From: Aurantibacter_A sp039941195
GTDB taxonomy: Bacteria; Bacteroidota; Bacteroidia; Flavobacteriales; Flavobacteriaceae
Reading direction: 5' to 3'
Assembly: GCF_039941195.1 (NCBI RefSeq)
Contig: NZ_JBDVFA010000060.1
Span: 89,471-153,470, forward strand
DNA length: 64,000 nucleotides
Positions 27,281 to 36,229 of this stretch are shown piece by piece; within the stretch, counting starts at the first letter, position 1; every line of letters starts with the position of its first letter. Both the position numbers and the translations under genes were made by a program. The notes beneath the pieces are model-generated. The model saw nothing but the letters and a program-made list of their open reading frames with translations. It did not search any database and was not told the origin of the DNA.

Positions 27281-30200
27281 ATGATTTTTAAAAATAAACT
27301 AGCACTAATACTTGCCCTGTTCGTAAGCATGGCAATATTTGCTCAAGATGGCTCTCAATTGACTGGTACAATTGTAGATGCAGACAACATTCCTATTGCA
27401 GGGGCAAACGTTATTATAGCAAATACCACAACCGGTACTGCAACGGATTTCGATGGAAATTATGAGATTACTGTAAATGAAGGTGATCAAATTCAATTTT
27501 CATATATAGGATTCGTTACTCAAACAATCCCTTATACAGGACAAGGAACTTTAGATGTTACTATGGCTGAAGATGCAGCACTACTTGATGAGGTAGTAGT
27601 TGTAGGTTATGGTACTCGAAAAAAATCACATCTTACTGGTGCAGTAGCTAAAGTAAAAGGTGATGCCATTGCAGGTATACAGGCTGCGCGTGTTGATGAC
27701 GCTTTAGCAGGTAAATTACCTGGTGTTTTAATTCAAAACCAAAGTGGTGCACCTGGAGCTGATCCAAAAATTCAGATTAGGGCTGCTTCTTCTATTACAG
27801 GAAATTCAGACCCACTGATCGTTGTGGATGGTTATCCTATTTCAGGGAGTTTAGCCACTGTAAACCCAAACGACATTGAAAGCTTAGAAGTATTAAAGGA
27901 TGCTGCCTCTGCTGCCATTTATGGTTCTAGAGGTGCAAATGGTGTTATTTTGATTACTTCTAAAAAAGGTAGATCTGGCAAAACTAAATTTAGCTACAAT
28001 GCTTACACCAGTTTTTCAAATAAGTATGTAGATAATATTAAAATGACTGCAAGTGAATTTGCAGATTATGCTGATGCTTCTATTGCCAATGGCAATTGGG
28101 ATGTTTCTGAACTAGAAGCAGCGGCTCCAGGATATACACAATTTAAGATAAATGCTTACAGAAATGCACCTGATGTTGTTGCAAGAGAAGATTATTTTTT
28201 TGGAACTGGTTCTACACAAAGCCATGATTTTAGTATGAGCGGTGGTAGTGAAGATTCAAACTTCTTTGCATCTATGGGATATCAGGATACAGAAGGGGTT
28301 GTAATAAATCAAGGATTTGAAAGACTGAATGCACGTTTAAGTGCTGACACTAAACTTGGAAAGAAGTTCAAGGCTGGAATAAGCTTTAACGGATTTGCTT
28401 CCGATAGATCTGATTTTGAAGGTAGCTTAAGAGATGCCAACAGGCAGTATGATATTAGTCCTATTTACCATACACCTGCATCTATAGCATTTGTTCAAGA
28501 ATTAGAAGCACAACATCAAGCTTTAGGTTATACCGTAAATAGAAGTGGTGCTGTAAGTGGATTTAGAGCTTATGATACTAGAGCCGTAGCTGGAGACCTT
28601 CCAGGTCTTTTTCCTCAAAGTATTTATGACTTACAACCTGGTGACCCAGCATGGGACTGGCACTACGGACGAGATGGTAATGGTATTGGAGGTTCAGGAA
28701 ATCCTGGAACTGCAAGTATTGTTGACAACAAATCAAATACTGAAAAAACGTATTTTGCTAATATTAGCTCCTATTTATCATATGCTATTGCAGAAGGTTT
28801 AACCTTAAAAACTGTATTAGGTGGAGATTATAGAGCTACTCAATTCAAACAACACGCATTAATAACTGGTGACGGTGGTGGCGAATTGAAAGATACTTAT
28901 TTAGACCAACAGGACGTTCAAACAAAGTCTATGTTAAGTGTAACTACGTTAGACTATAATACCGTGTTAAATGACAAGCATGATATATCTGCAGTAATTG
29001 GGGTAGAATTTCAAAAGAACCATCTTTTAGGTACGTCAATAGAAGGTAATAACGTAGAACAACGTTTAGGAGAGCCTCTAAACTATGCATTTATAGCAAA
29101 CGCAAATACCATCGTTACGGAAAGAAATGAAACTATCCATAGAGAAAGTATTTTTGGAAGAATTGCCTATGCATATGACAACCGTTACTTAATATCTGCT
29201 TCTGTAAGAAGAGATGGTGATTCTCGTTTTGGTGCTAATAACAAACATGAAATATTCCCAGCATTCTCATTAGGATGGAACATTCATAATGAATCGTTTT
29301 GGAATTCAGAAAGCTTTATCAGTACATTTAAACCAAGAGTTAGTTACGGGTCTTTAGGTACTACATCTAATTTAGGAGCTTATAATGCGTTAAGTTTTGC
29401 AAATCCTGCAACGACACCATTAGGGAATGCATTTCTTATTCCATCTGATACCTCAAACCCAGATTTAACATGGCAAACAAATACTGAGACTAACTATGGT
29501 ATTGATTTAGGTTTTGCAAATAATCGTTTCACTTTGGGTGTAGATTATTACACATCTGATATTGAAAATATCTTAATTGACTTAAGTGTATCTGAAGTAT
29601 TGGGTAGAAGTTCAATTAGAGTGAATTCTGGAGATGTGAAAAGTTCTGGTATGGAATTTGAAATGAACGCGGGAATCGTGAGAAACGATAATTTCAATTG
29701 GAGTTTGGGCGCAAACCTTTCTACAGTAAATACAGAAATTACGGACTTAGGTCCTTTAACTCAATTACCAGATCAAATTTATGGTACTTCTGGTAGAGGT
29801 GCTGTCTATAGAAATTACGTTGGTGGAGAAATTGGTGAATTATGGGGCTTACAAACTACAGGATGGGTTGATGAGGTACATATGATAAACCCTACAGATG
29901 TAATTGGTGCATCAAGTGGAGAAGTATATGTAGTTGATCAAAATGGCGATGGTGTCATTGACGCAACAAAAACAGTTGAAGATGGTGGAGATTTAGTGAA
30001 ATTAGGAACAAATACACCTGATTTTTACTGGGGACTTAACAGTAATATGAGCTATAAAAATTTAGATTTATCGTTCCAATTACAAGGTTCTCATGGAGCG
30101 GTGCTTTACAATGTTGACCCACTTTATTATGGTTCAAATTGGGGTGGTAGACTACGTGAAAGTTTTGATGCTGATGGTGATGGTATTGAAGATGCTACAG

Positions 30201-30514
30201 GTAAACATTATACTAGAGCAAGAGATCAAACTGACGCTACAGTTCAAGATGCTGGTTATGTTGCTTTAAGAAACCTAACACTCGGCTACACATTTAACCC
30301 AGACCTTATGAGTAAAATTGGTTTAAATTCTATTAGAATATATGGTGCAGCCACCAATTTATTATATATAGTTGGGGATGATTATACTTCTTATAACCCA
30401 GAAGGCATAAACACTTCAAACTCTGGGTATGGCGGACCAATTACTTCTGGGCATCAAGAAGGTGCATATCCAGTGTTAAGAACTTTCACATTAGGTTTAA
30501 ATGTTAATTTTTAA
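27281..30514 (+). CDS. susC: SusC-like TonB-dependent outer-membrane importer
   Basis: A 1077-residue protein. Signal peptide (to about AIFAQ), then a carboxypeptidase-like domain (residues about 24-100; LTGTIVDADNIPIAGANVI), the TonB-box/SusC signature DEVVVVGYGTRKKSHLTGAV, plug domain (PLIVVDGYPI, AAIYGSRGANGVILITSKKG) and a 22-strand type barrel ending RTFTLGLNVNF. SusC proteins import oligosaccharides through the outer membrane with TonB energy and a SusD lid. The gene is followed 10 bp later by susD. Triple operators upstream place it in the alginate regulon, so alginate oligomers are the likely cargo. Confidence 0.95.
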   Translation: MIFKNKLALILALFVSMAIFAQDGSQLTGTIVDADNIPIAGANVIIANTTTGTATDFDGNYEITVNEGDQIQFSYIGFVTQTIPYTGQGTLDVTMAEDAALLDEVVVVGYGTRKKSHLTGAVAKVKGDAIAGIQAARVDDALAGKLPGVLIQNQSGAPGADPKIQIRAASSITGNSDPLIVVDGYPISGSLATVNPNDIESLEVLKDAASAAIYGSRGANGVILITSKKGRSGKTKFSYNAYTSFSNKYVDNIKMTASEFADYADASIANGNWDVSELEAAAPGYTQFKINAYRNAPDVVAREDYFFGTGSTQSHDFSMSGGSEDSNFFASMGYQDTEGVVINQGFERLNARLSADTKLGKKFKAGISFNGFASDRSDFEGSLRDANRQYDISPIYHTPASIAFVQELEAQHQALGYTVNRSGAVSGFRAYDTRAVAGDLPGLFPQSIYDLQPGDPAWDWHYGRDGNGIGGSGNPGTASIVDNKSNTEKTYFANISSYLSYAIAEGLTLKTVLGGDYRATQFKQHALITGDGGGELKDTYLDQQDVQTKSMLSVTTLDYNTVLNDKHDISAVIGVEFQKNHLLGTSIEGNNVEQRLGEPLNYAFIANANTIVTERNETIHRESIFGRIAYAYDNRYLISASVRRDGDSRFGANNKHEIFPAFSLGWNIHNESFWNSESFISTFKPRVSYGSLGTTSNLGAYNALSFANPATTPLGNAFLIPSDTSNPDLTWQTNTETNYGIDLGFANNRFTLGVDYYTSDIENILIDLSVSEVLGRSSIRVNSGDVKSSGMEFEMNAGIVRNDNFNWSLGANLSTVNTEITDLGPLTQLPDQIYGTSGRGAVYRNYVGGEIGELWGLQTTGWVDEVHMINPTDVIGASSGEVYVVDQNGDGVIDATKTVEDGGDLVKLGTNTPDFYWGLNSNMSYKNLDLSFQLQGSHGAVLYNVDPLYYGSNWGGRLRESFDADGDGIEDATGKHYTRARDQTDATVQDAGYVALRNLTLGYTFNPDLMSKIGLNSIRIYGAATNLLYIVGDDYTSYNPEGINTSNSGYGGPITSGHQEGAYPVLRTFTLGLNVNF

Positions 30515-30524
30515 TAATAAAACA

Positions 30525-31889
30525 ATGAAAAATATATATATATTATTAGGATCTTTGCTATTAATAACAGCATGTTCCACAGACTTAGACCAGGTACCAC
30601 CCAATCAAGTGGATGCAGATAACGTAAGTGATTATGAACCTGTATTGATTGCAGCATATTCTTATCATTATGATGCAATACACACCATGCCAGTATTAGG
30701 AGATTTCAGATCAGATGATTGTTTGTTTGACGAAACTCCTTATACAGATTTCGCTGACTTTTCTGGCAACAGTATAACCAGTAGTATGAATGCAGATTTT
30801 TTTAGACCTTTTTATTCTAGCCTCTATCAATCGATTCTAAGTGCAAACGATGTTATTTTAAACTCTACGAATGCTACGCAAGTTGGTGAAGCTCAATTCG
30901 TAAGAGCGTTAGCTTATTTTAAATTGGTTCAAGTTTTTGGCGATGTAACTGTCAATTTGTTAGGAGCACCAACAGTTGAAGAGATTGCTGCTGCTGACCT
31001 TACAAGACAACCTAAAAATGATGTTTATAACAATATCATCATACCTGACCTACAAGCAGCAAAGAGTGTTTTAGGCGCTTCTAATGCTGCAAACGCAGGT
31101 GGCAGAGCAACAAGTAATGCTGCACAAGGATTGCTAGGAAAAGTGTACGCAACAATGGGTAACTATGGAGCAGCTGCAACAGAACTTAGTGCTGTAATAA
31201 ACGGAGCTGGAGCTGCAGGTATTACATTAGTTCCGGATTTTTCAATGATTTTTGGTAGTGACAACAACTGGAATTCAGAAATTTTATTTGCAACAGCGCA
31301 ATCAGCTTCTGCCATTATTCCAGGTGCCACTCGTACAGAAATTATTGGAAATTGGTATGCCGGTAGAAACACCAAAGCAGATGATGGTGCGCCAATATCT
31401 GCTGATTTAATTGCTGCTTTTGCCGCTAGTACTGGAGATCTAAGAACAGCTTTGACACTGAACGGCGAGACTGCTTCTGTAAAATATGATGCTGGTTCTT
31501 ACACTGACATGAATTGGATAGAATTAAGATTAACTGATGTTATAATGTTATATGCTGAGGCGTTGAATGAAACTACAAATGCAGGCGGAGGAGAATCTGC
31601 AAGTATATTAGCATTATTAGATCCAATTAGAACTAGAGCAGGATTAGCAAGTTTAAGTGGCACCGCAACTACGCAGGCTGAAGTTAGACAAGCAATTTTG
31701 GACGAAAGAAGATTAGAGTTTGCCTGCGAAGGACAAAGATGGTTTGATTTGGTTCGTTTTGAAGCCGCTAGTCCGGGCATACTTAATGCTGAAATGGGAG
31801 AAACAATTAACAGTAATTATTATGTTTTCCCTATGCCTGTTACAGAGGTAACTTCATTTGACGAAATAATACAAAACGAAGGATATTAA
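30525..31889 (+). CDS. susD: SusD-like surface glycan-binding lipoprotein
   Basis: A 454-residue RagB/SusD-family lipoprotein (lipobox ITAC near residue 17, CSTDLDQVPPNQ after it). TPR-like N-terminal helices are followed by a SusD C-terminal domain ending with ILDERRLEFACEGQRWFDLVRF, the family signature. It partners the SusC encoded just upstream and would bind alginate oligomers at the cell surface. The open frame begins at 30501 inside the SusC gene, but the ATG at 30525 gives a proper lipoprotein signal. Confidence 0.94.
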   Translation: MKNIYILLGSLLLITACSTDLDQVPPNQVDADNVSDYEPVLIAAYSYHYDAIHTMPVLGDFRSDDCLFDETPYTDFADFSGNSITSSMNADFFRPFYSSLYQSILSANDVILNSTNATQVGEAQFVRALAYFKLVQVFGDVTVNLLGAPTVEEIAAADLTRQPKNDVYNNIIIPDLQAAKSVLGASNAANAGGRATSNAAQGLLGKVYATMGNYGAAATELSAVINGAGAAGITLVPDFSMIFGSDNNWNSEILFATAQSASAIIPGATRTEIIGNWYAGRNTKADDGAPISADLIAAFAASTGDLRTALTLNGETASVKYDAGSYTDMNWIELRLTDVIMLYAEALNETTNAGGGESASILALLDPIRTRAGLASLSGTATTQAEVRQAILDERRLEFACEGQRWFDLVRFEAASPGILNAEMGETINSNYYVFPMPVTEVTSFDEIIQNEGY

Positions 31890-31960
31890 GAATCCGTTTT
31901 GTTTAAGGCATCTACAATTTAACACGATAATTAGTTGAGTTGGTTTTTTATCTGAATTTG

Positions 31961-31983
31961 CTGACCCTGTACACAAGGGTCAG
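31961..31983 (+). terminator. Hairpin after susD
   Basis: CTGACCCT (31961-31968) pairs with AGGGTCAG (31976-31983), a perfect 8-bp stem with a 7-nt loop, about 70 bp after the susD stop. The T run that follows is poor, so termination may be partial. Confidence 0.5.
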
Positions 31984-32069
31984 TAAATTCTATTAAAAAT
32001 GAAAGAAGTTAGTACTAATTTATCTTTTAAGGTTCTATTAATTTTTTTGATTAAACTATTTAATTAAAT

Positions 32070-32092
32070 TAGCAAACCAATCTGGTTAACCA
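32070..32092. promoter_or_regulatory. Operator pair upstream of gntR 2, one site degenerate
   Basis: TGGTTAACCA at 32083-32092, and exactly 13 bp upstream TAGCAAACCA at 32070-32079, in which only the right half fits. The 13-bp phase is kept even in the decayed site. It ends 30 bp before the second GntR start, suggesting autoregulation. Confidence 0.7.
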
Positions 32093-32122
32093 ATTTTAAA
32101 AACTACAGAACAGCTATCCATT

Positions 32123-32836
32123 ATGAAATTAGTAATTCCCACAAATAAAGAACATAAGGACGTTCAAAATGAACTAATTTCTAAAATTCGAGATTTAATA
32201 ATATTTAAAAATCTAGAACCAGGTGACAAATTACCATCAGAACGATCATTATCAGATAAGTTTGAAGTAAGTAGAAGCAACATTCGCGAAGCCATACAAA
32301 AATTAGAATTTTATGGTCTATTAATTTCAAAACCACAAAGTGGAACCTTTGTAGCAGACATAGCACAGGTAGCTATGAATGGTATGATTGATGACATTCT
32401 TCGACTTGAAGATCCAGATTTTAGATCATTGGTTGAAACTAGAATATTACTAGAACTAAAAACAGTTCGATTAGCAGCTTTAAGAAGAACAGAAGAAGAT
32501 TTAAAAAAACTAGAAGAAGCTTTAGAAGCATTTAGAATAAAGGTAGTAAACGGAGAAGATGCTGTTCAAGAAGATCTCCTGTTTCATTTAGCCATTGCAA
32601 AAGCTAGCGGAAACAGTACCATGAATACATTTATGTTAATAATTACGCCCGAAATTATTACCAACTTTGAAAAACATCATGTTTGTGATAAAGATCAAAG
32701 CATGAAGGGCATTCAAGAACATCAAAATATTTTTGATGCTATAAAAGAACAAAATACGCAGAAGGCCAAAGAAATGATGAAAATTCATTTCAATCAATTA
32801 TATCAATATTGTTATAATAAAAAAACGAAAAAATAA
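32123..32836 (+). CDS. GntR-family transcriptional regulator, FadR subfamily (regulator 2)
   Basis: A 237-residue paralogue of the regulator at 13876: N-terminal winged helix (GDKLPSERSLSDKFEVSRSNIREAIQKLEFYGLL, residues about 34-67) and FCD domain with an acid/His pair in QEDLLFHLAIAKASGN and a late His in GIQEHQNIFDAI. It lies between susCD and the MFS-kdg genes. Since both regulators share the recognition-helix region in general form, either or both could bind the TGGTNNACCA sites. The ligand is likely KDG, DEH or a similar intermediate (inference). Confidence 0.92.
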   Translation: MKLVIPTNKEHKDVQNELISKIRDLIIFKNLEPGDKLPSERSLSDKFEVSRSNIREAIQKLEFYGLLISKPQSGTFVADIAQVAMNGMIDDILRLEDPDFRSLVETRILLELKTVRLAALRRTEEDLKKLEEALEAFRIKVVNGEDAVQEDLLFHLAIAKASGNSTMNTFMLIITPEIITNFEKHHVCDKDQSMKGIQEHQNIFDAIKEQNTQKAKEMMKIHFNQLYQYCYNKKTKK

Positions 32837-32902
32837 AAAAATCCAAGGATTCAATTATTTACAATAGTTATTATTAAAACTAAAAATATGTTCCCCCTTT
32901 TT

Positions 32903-32940
32903 AAAAACATGTCCAAATTACTAGTTCATGTTTTTTATTT
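32903..32940 (+). terminator. Terminator-like hairpin after gntR 2
   Basis: AAAAACATG (32903-32911) pairs with CATGTTTTT (32927-32935), followed by a T-rich tail. It lies in the 136-bp gap between gntR 2 and the MFS gene and could separate or attenuate expression of the catabolic genes. Confidence 0.45.
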
Positions 32941-32972
32941 AAAAAATCCAACTACAACCAAAAACTAGAAAT

Positions 32973-34274
32973 ATGAAATTTAAAGGATTAAGATGGTGGG
33001 TCATAGGTTTAATAGCCCTTGCTACGGTTATCAACTATATCGATCGCCAAGCACTTCCTGTTCTGTGGCCAGATATTGCCGAAGATTTATATCCAGACAA
33101 GACGTCGGATGAACGTAAAGGCATCTATGCTTTTATATCAACAATTTTTATATTTTCATATGCATTTGGACAGGCCATTTTTGGAAAGATATTCGATAAA
33201 CTTGGAACGCGAATAGGTTTCACATTATCCATTGGTTTTTGGTCAATAGCTACAGCCTTACATGCTTTTGCCAAAGGTATTTTCACATTAAGTCTTTTTC
33301 GTTCACTTTTAGGAATTTCTGAAGCTGGAAATTGGCCAGGAGCCGCCAAAGCAAATGCAGAATGGTTTCCAACCAAAGAACGAGCATTTGCTCAGGGATT
33401 ATTTAATTCAGGGGCGGCTATAGGTGGAATTGTAGCATTTCCAACTATTGGATTATTATCCGTGTATTTTAGCTGGAATTGGATATTTATATTGGTTGGT
33501 ATAACGGGTTTATTGTGGCTTATTCCATGGTGGATTTTAGTAAAATCTCCACCTAAATCACATCCTTGGATAACCGAAGAAGAACGTAAATACATATTAA
33601 CAGGTCAGCAAAATCAGGATGAGGATCAAGATGGAGAATTTGACGAAGGATACAACCCTGAAACTGGTAAAATGTTAAAACATAAAGAAAGCTGGGGTGT
33701 CATTATTGCTTCTGCCGCACTCGACCCAATTTGGTGGTTATTTATTTTCTGGATACCTATTTATTTAAATGAAGTATACGGAATGGATGTGAAATCAATC
33801 GGATTTTATGCATGGGTACCATATGTTGGTGCTATGCTAGGTGCATGGTTTGGTGGTCTTTTAGCTCAAAATCGCATTAAGAGTGGCTGGTCTACAAATA
33901 AAACGCGAAAACTCGTAATCACACTTGGATGCCTCATTATGTTGCCATTCTTATTTTTGATGGCTAACCCAGGCGGACCAACCACAGCTGTTATTTATAT
34001 GGCAGTAATCTTATTTGGATTCCAAACTGCCATTGGAAATGTGCAAACTTTACCAAGTGATTTGTTTGGAGGAAAAACGGTTGGTACATTATCAGGTTTT
34101 GCAGGTATGGCTGCTAAATTGGGAGCATTTGGTCTAACAGCACTAGTTCCTTGGCTTACATCAGGAGGTAATTATACGCCAGCCTTTGTAATTGGGGCAG
34201 CATTAGCAATAATTACTATGCTTAGTGTATGGGTACTAATACCAAAAATTGAACCCCTAAAAAGTGAAAATTAA
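32973..34274 (+). CDS. MFS permease, hexuronate (ExuT)-like
   Basis: A 433-residue major facilitator with about 12 membrane helices. The start LRWWVIGLIALATVINYIDRQALPVLWPDIA and GISEAGNWPGAAKANAEWFPTKERAFAQG are typical of the anion:cation symporter/ExuT group, which moves hexuronates and aldonates with H+. It heads the run MFS-SDR-KdgK-PFK-Eda-Nramp-like and would bring DEH or uronate monomers into the cytoplasm for those enzymes. A Lys/Glu-rich cytoplasmic loop lies between helices 6 and 7. Confidence 0.9.
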   Translation: MKFKGLRWWVIGLIALATVINYIDRQALPVLWPDIAEDLYPDKTSDERKGIYAFISTIFIFSYAFGQAIFGKIFDKLGTRIGFTLSIGFWSIATALHAFAKGIFTLSLFRSLLGISEAGNWPGAAKANAEWFPTKERAFAQGLFNSGAAIGGIVAFPTIGLLSVYFSWNWIFILVGITGLLWLIPWWILVKSPPKSHPWITEEERKYILTGQQNQDEDQDGEFDEGYNPETGKMLKHKESWGVIIASAALDPIWWLFIFWIPIYLNEVYGMDVKSIGFYAWVPYVGAMLGAWFGGLLAQNRIKSGWSTNKTRKLVITLGCLIMLPFLFLMANPGGPTTAVIYMAVILFGFQTAIGNVQTLPSDLFGGKTVGTLSGFAGMAAKLGAFGLTALVPWLTSGGNYTPAFVIGAALAIITMLSVWVLIPKIEPLKSEN

Positions 34275-34306
34275 TAATATAAAAATAGATTTAAATTAAA
34301 TATAAA

Positions 34307-35068
34307 ATGAGCAATAAAGGAAAAGTAGCAGTAGTAACCGGAGCAACGGGAGGAATTGGCTTTGCAGTAGCTAAAAGATTAGGACAAGACGGGTATACTG
34401 TTGTATTAAACGGAATAGAAGATGAGAAAGGAGCTGAACGCGTAAAAGAACTAGAGGCTGAAGGTATCACCGCAGAATATTTTGGTTTTGACGTTACAAG
34501 CGATGACGCTGTAACTTCCAACATTAAAGCGATAGGAGATAAATATGGCAAAATAGACGTACTTGTAAATAATGCAGGTGGATTAGGTGGTAGATCAAGA
34601 TTTGAAGAAATGACAACAGATTTTTACAGATTTGTAATGGCATTAAATCTTGACTCCGTATTTTTTGCTTCTAGAGCAGCAATTCCTTATCTTAAAAAAG
34701 GAGAGCATCCATCGATAATTAACTATACATCAAATGCTGGATGGACAGCTGGTGGACCGGGTGCAGGAATTTATGGCACATCAAAAGCTGGTGTTCATGC
34801 AATAACTAGAGCTTTAGCTAAAGATCTTGCTGAATATGGAATTCGTGCAAACGCAGTATCACCAGGTACAATTGACACACCATTTCACGCACAAATTAAA
34901 GCTACTAAACCAGAAGTTTTTGCTTCATGGGCAAACAATATTATGTTAGGCAGATTAGGTCAACCAGAAGATGTGGCTGGCGTTATATCTTTCTTAGCTA
35001 GTAAAGATGCTTCTTTTATCACAGCTGAAACTATACAAATTGGTGGTGGACAAGCTTTAGGAATCTAA
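34307..35068 (+). CDS. SDR oxidoreductase, probable DEH reductase
   Basis: A 253-residue classical short-chain dehydrogenase: TGATGGIG nucleotide loop near residue 12, NNAGG, catalytic Ser (YTSNAG), and YGTSK (Tyr, Lys). It sits between the uronate permease and KDG kinase. In known alginate pathways this place is taken by the reductase that turns DEH into KDG (A1-R/DehR type). The assignment rests on family and position; a different sugar-acid reductase cannot be excluded. It begins 32 bp after the permease. Confidence 0.82.
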   Translation: MSNKGKVAVVTGATGGIGFAVAKRLGQDGYTVVLNGIEDEKGAERVKELEAEGITAEYFGFDVTSDDAVTSNIKAIGDKYGKIDVLVNNAGGLGGRSRFEEMTTDFYRFVMALNLDSVFFASRAAIPYLKKGEHPSIINYTSNAGWTAGGPGAGIYGTSKAGVHAITRALAKDLAEYGIRANAVSPGTIDTPFHAQIKATKPEVFASWANNIMLGRLGQPEDVAGVISFLASKDASFITAETIQIGGGQALGI

Positions 35069-35169
35069 TAAATAAACCTATTTTTAGTTTTTTAAAACAA
35101 TCTAAAACCAAATTCCCATTTCACTAAATAAATTAGTATGAAAAGTGGAATTATTAAAATTAATTACCA

Positions 35170-36210
35170 ATGAAGAAAGTTGTTACATTCGGAGAAATTA
35201 TGCTTCGTTTAGCACCTCCAGGATTTTTGAGATTTTCACAAGCAAACAGTTTTGATGTCGTTTATGGCGGTGGTGAATCTAATGTTGCAGTATCACTAGC
35301 CAATTATGGTGTTCCTGTAGATTTTGTTACGCGTTTACCAAAAAATGATATTGGTGAATGTGCACTTATGGAAATGCGAAAAAGAGGTGTTGGAACTAGC
35401 AAAATAGTTTACGGTGGAGATCGTTTAGGAATTTACTTCCTTGAAACCGGTGCTGTTTCGCGTGGATCTAAAGTTGTGTATGATCGTGCCCATTCTGCTA
35501 TTGCAGAAATTGAATCAGGTATGATTGATTGGGATTCTGTTTTTGAAGGTGTTGAATGGTTCCATTGGACAGGGATTACGCCTGCCATATCACAAGGTGC
35601 TGCCGATGTTTGTTTAGAAGCTGTTAAAGCTGCAGACAAAAAAGGAATTACTATTTCTACGGATTTAAATTATAGAGCCAAATTATGGAATTACGGAGGA
35701 GACCGTGAAAAAATAATGACTGAATTAACTTCGTACTGCGATGTTATTTTGGGTAATGAAGAAGACGCAGAAAAGCATTTCAATATTCACCCAGAAGGAT
35801 TAGATGTACATAAAGATGGTGCTGATGTAAAAGCAGAAGCCTTTCTTTCGGTATGTAAGCAAATGATGAAGAAATTCCCAAAAGCCAAAAAAGTAATTAC
35901 AACTTTAAGAGGTTCAATTTCTGCATCGCACAACACTTGGGCTGGTGTATTATGGGATGGTTCTAAAATGTATGAAACAAGACAATACCAAATCACAGAT
36001 ATAGTAGATCGCGTCGGTGGTGGTGATTCATTTATGGGAGGATTAATCTATGGTTTACTAAAATATCCAGAAGATGATCAAAATGCTTTAGACTTTGCTG
36101 TTGCAGCTTCTTGTTTAAAGCATACAATAAAAGGTGATGCTAATTTGGTAACAGTACCTGAAGTTGAAAAACTTATGGGTGGTGATGCCTCTGGTAGAGT
36201 TGCAAGATAA
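35170..36210 (+). CDS. kdgK: 2-keto-3-deoxygluconate kinase (PfkB family)
   Basis: A 346-residue ribokinase/PfkB-family sugar kinase. It has the N-terminal GGGESNVAVSLA signature and the C-terminal anion-hole/catalytic motif as DRVGGGDSFMGGLIYGLL (GGGD in place of the usual GAGD). PfkB members of this form next to KDPG aldolase are KdgK enzymes that phosphorylate KDG to KDPG with ATP. The catalytic Asp in GGGD is kept. Confidence 0.9.
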   Translation: MKKVVTFGEIMLRLAPPGFLRFSQANSFDVVYGGGESNVAVSLANYGVPVDFVTRLPKNDIGECALMEMRKRGVGTSKIVYGGDRLGIYFLETGAVSRGSKVVYDRAHSAIAEIESGMIDWDSVFEGVEWFHWTGITPAISQGAADVCLEAVKAADKKGITISTDLNYRAKLWNYGGDREKIMTELTSYCDVILGNEEDAEKHFNIHPEGLDVHKDGADVKAEAFLSVCKQMMKKFPKAKKVITTLRGSISASHNTWAGVLWDGSKMYETRQYQITDIVDRVGGGDSFMGGLIYGLLKYPEDDQNALDFAVAASCLKHTIKGDANLVTVPEVEKLMGGDASGRVAR

Positions 36211-36229
36211 TTTAATTAAAATGGCGTAA

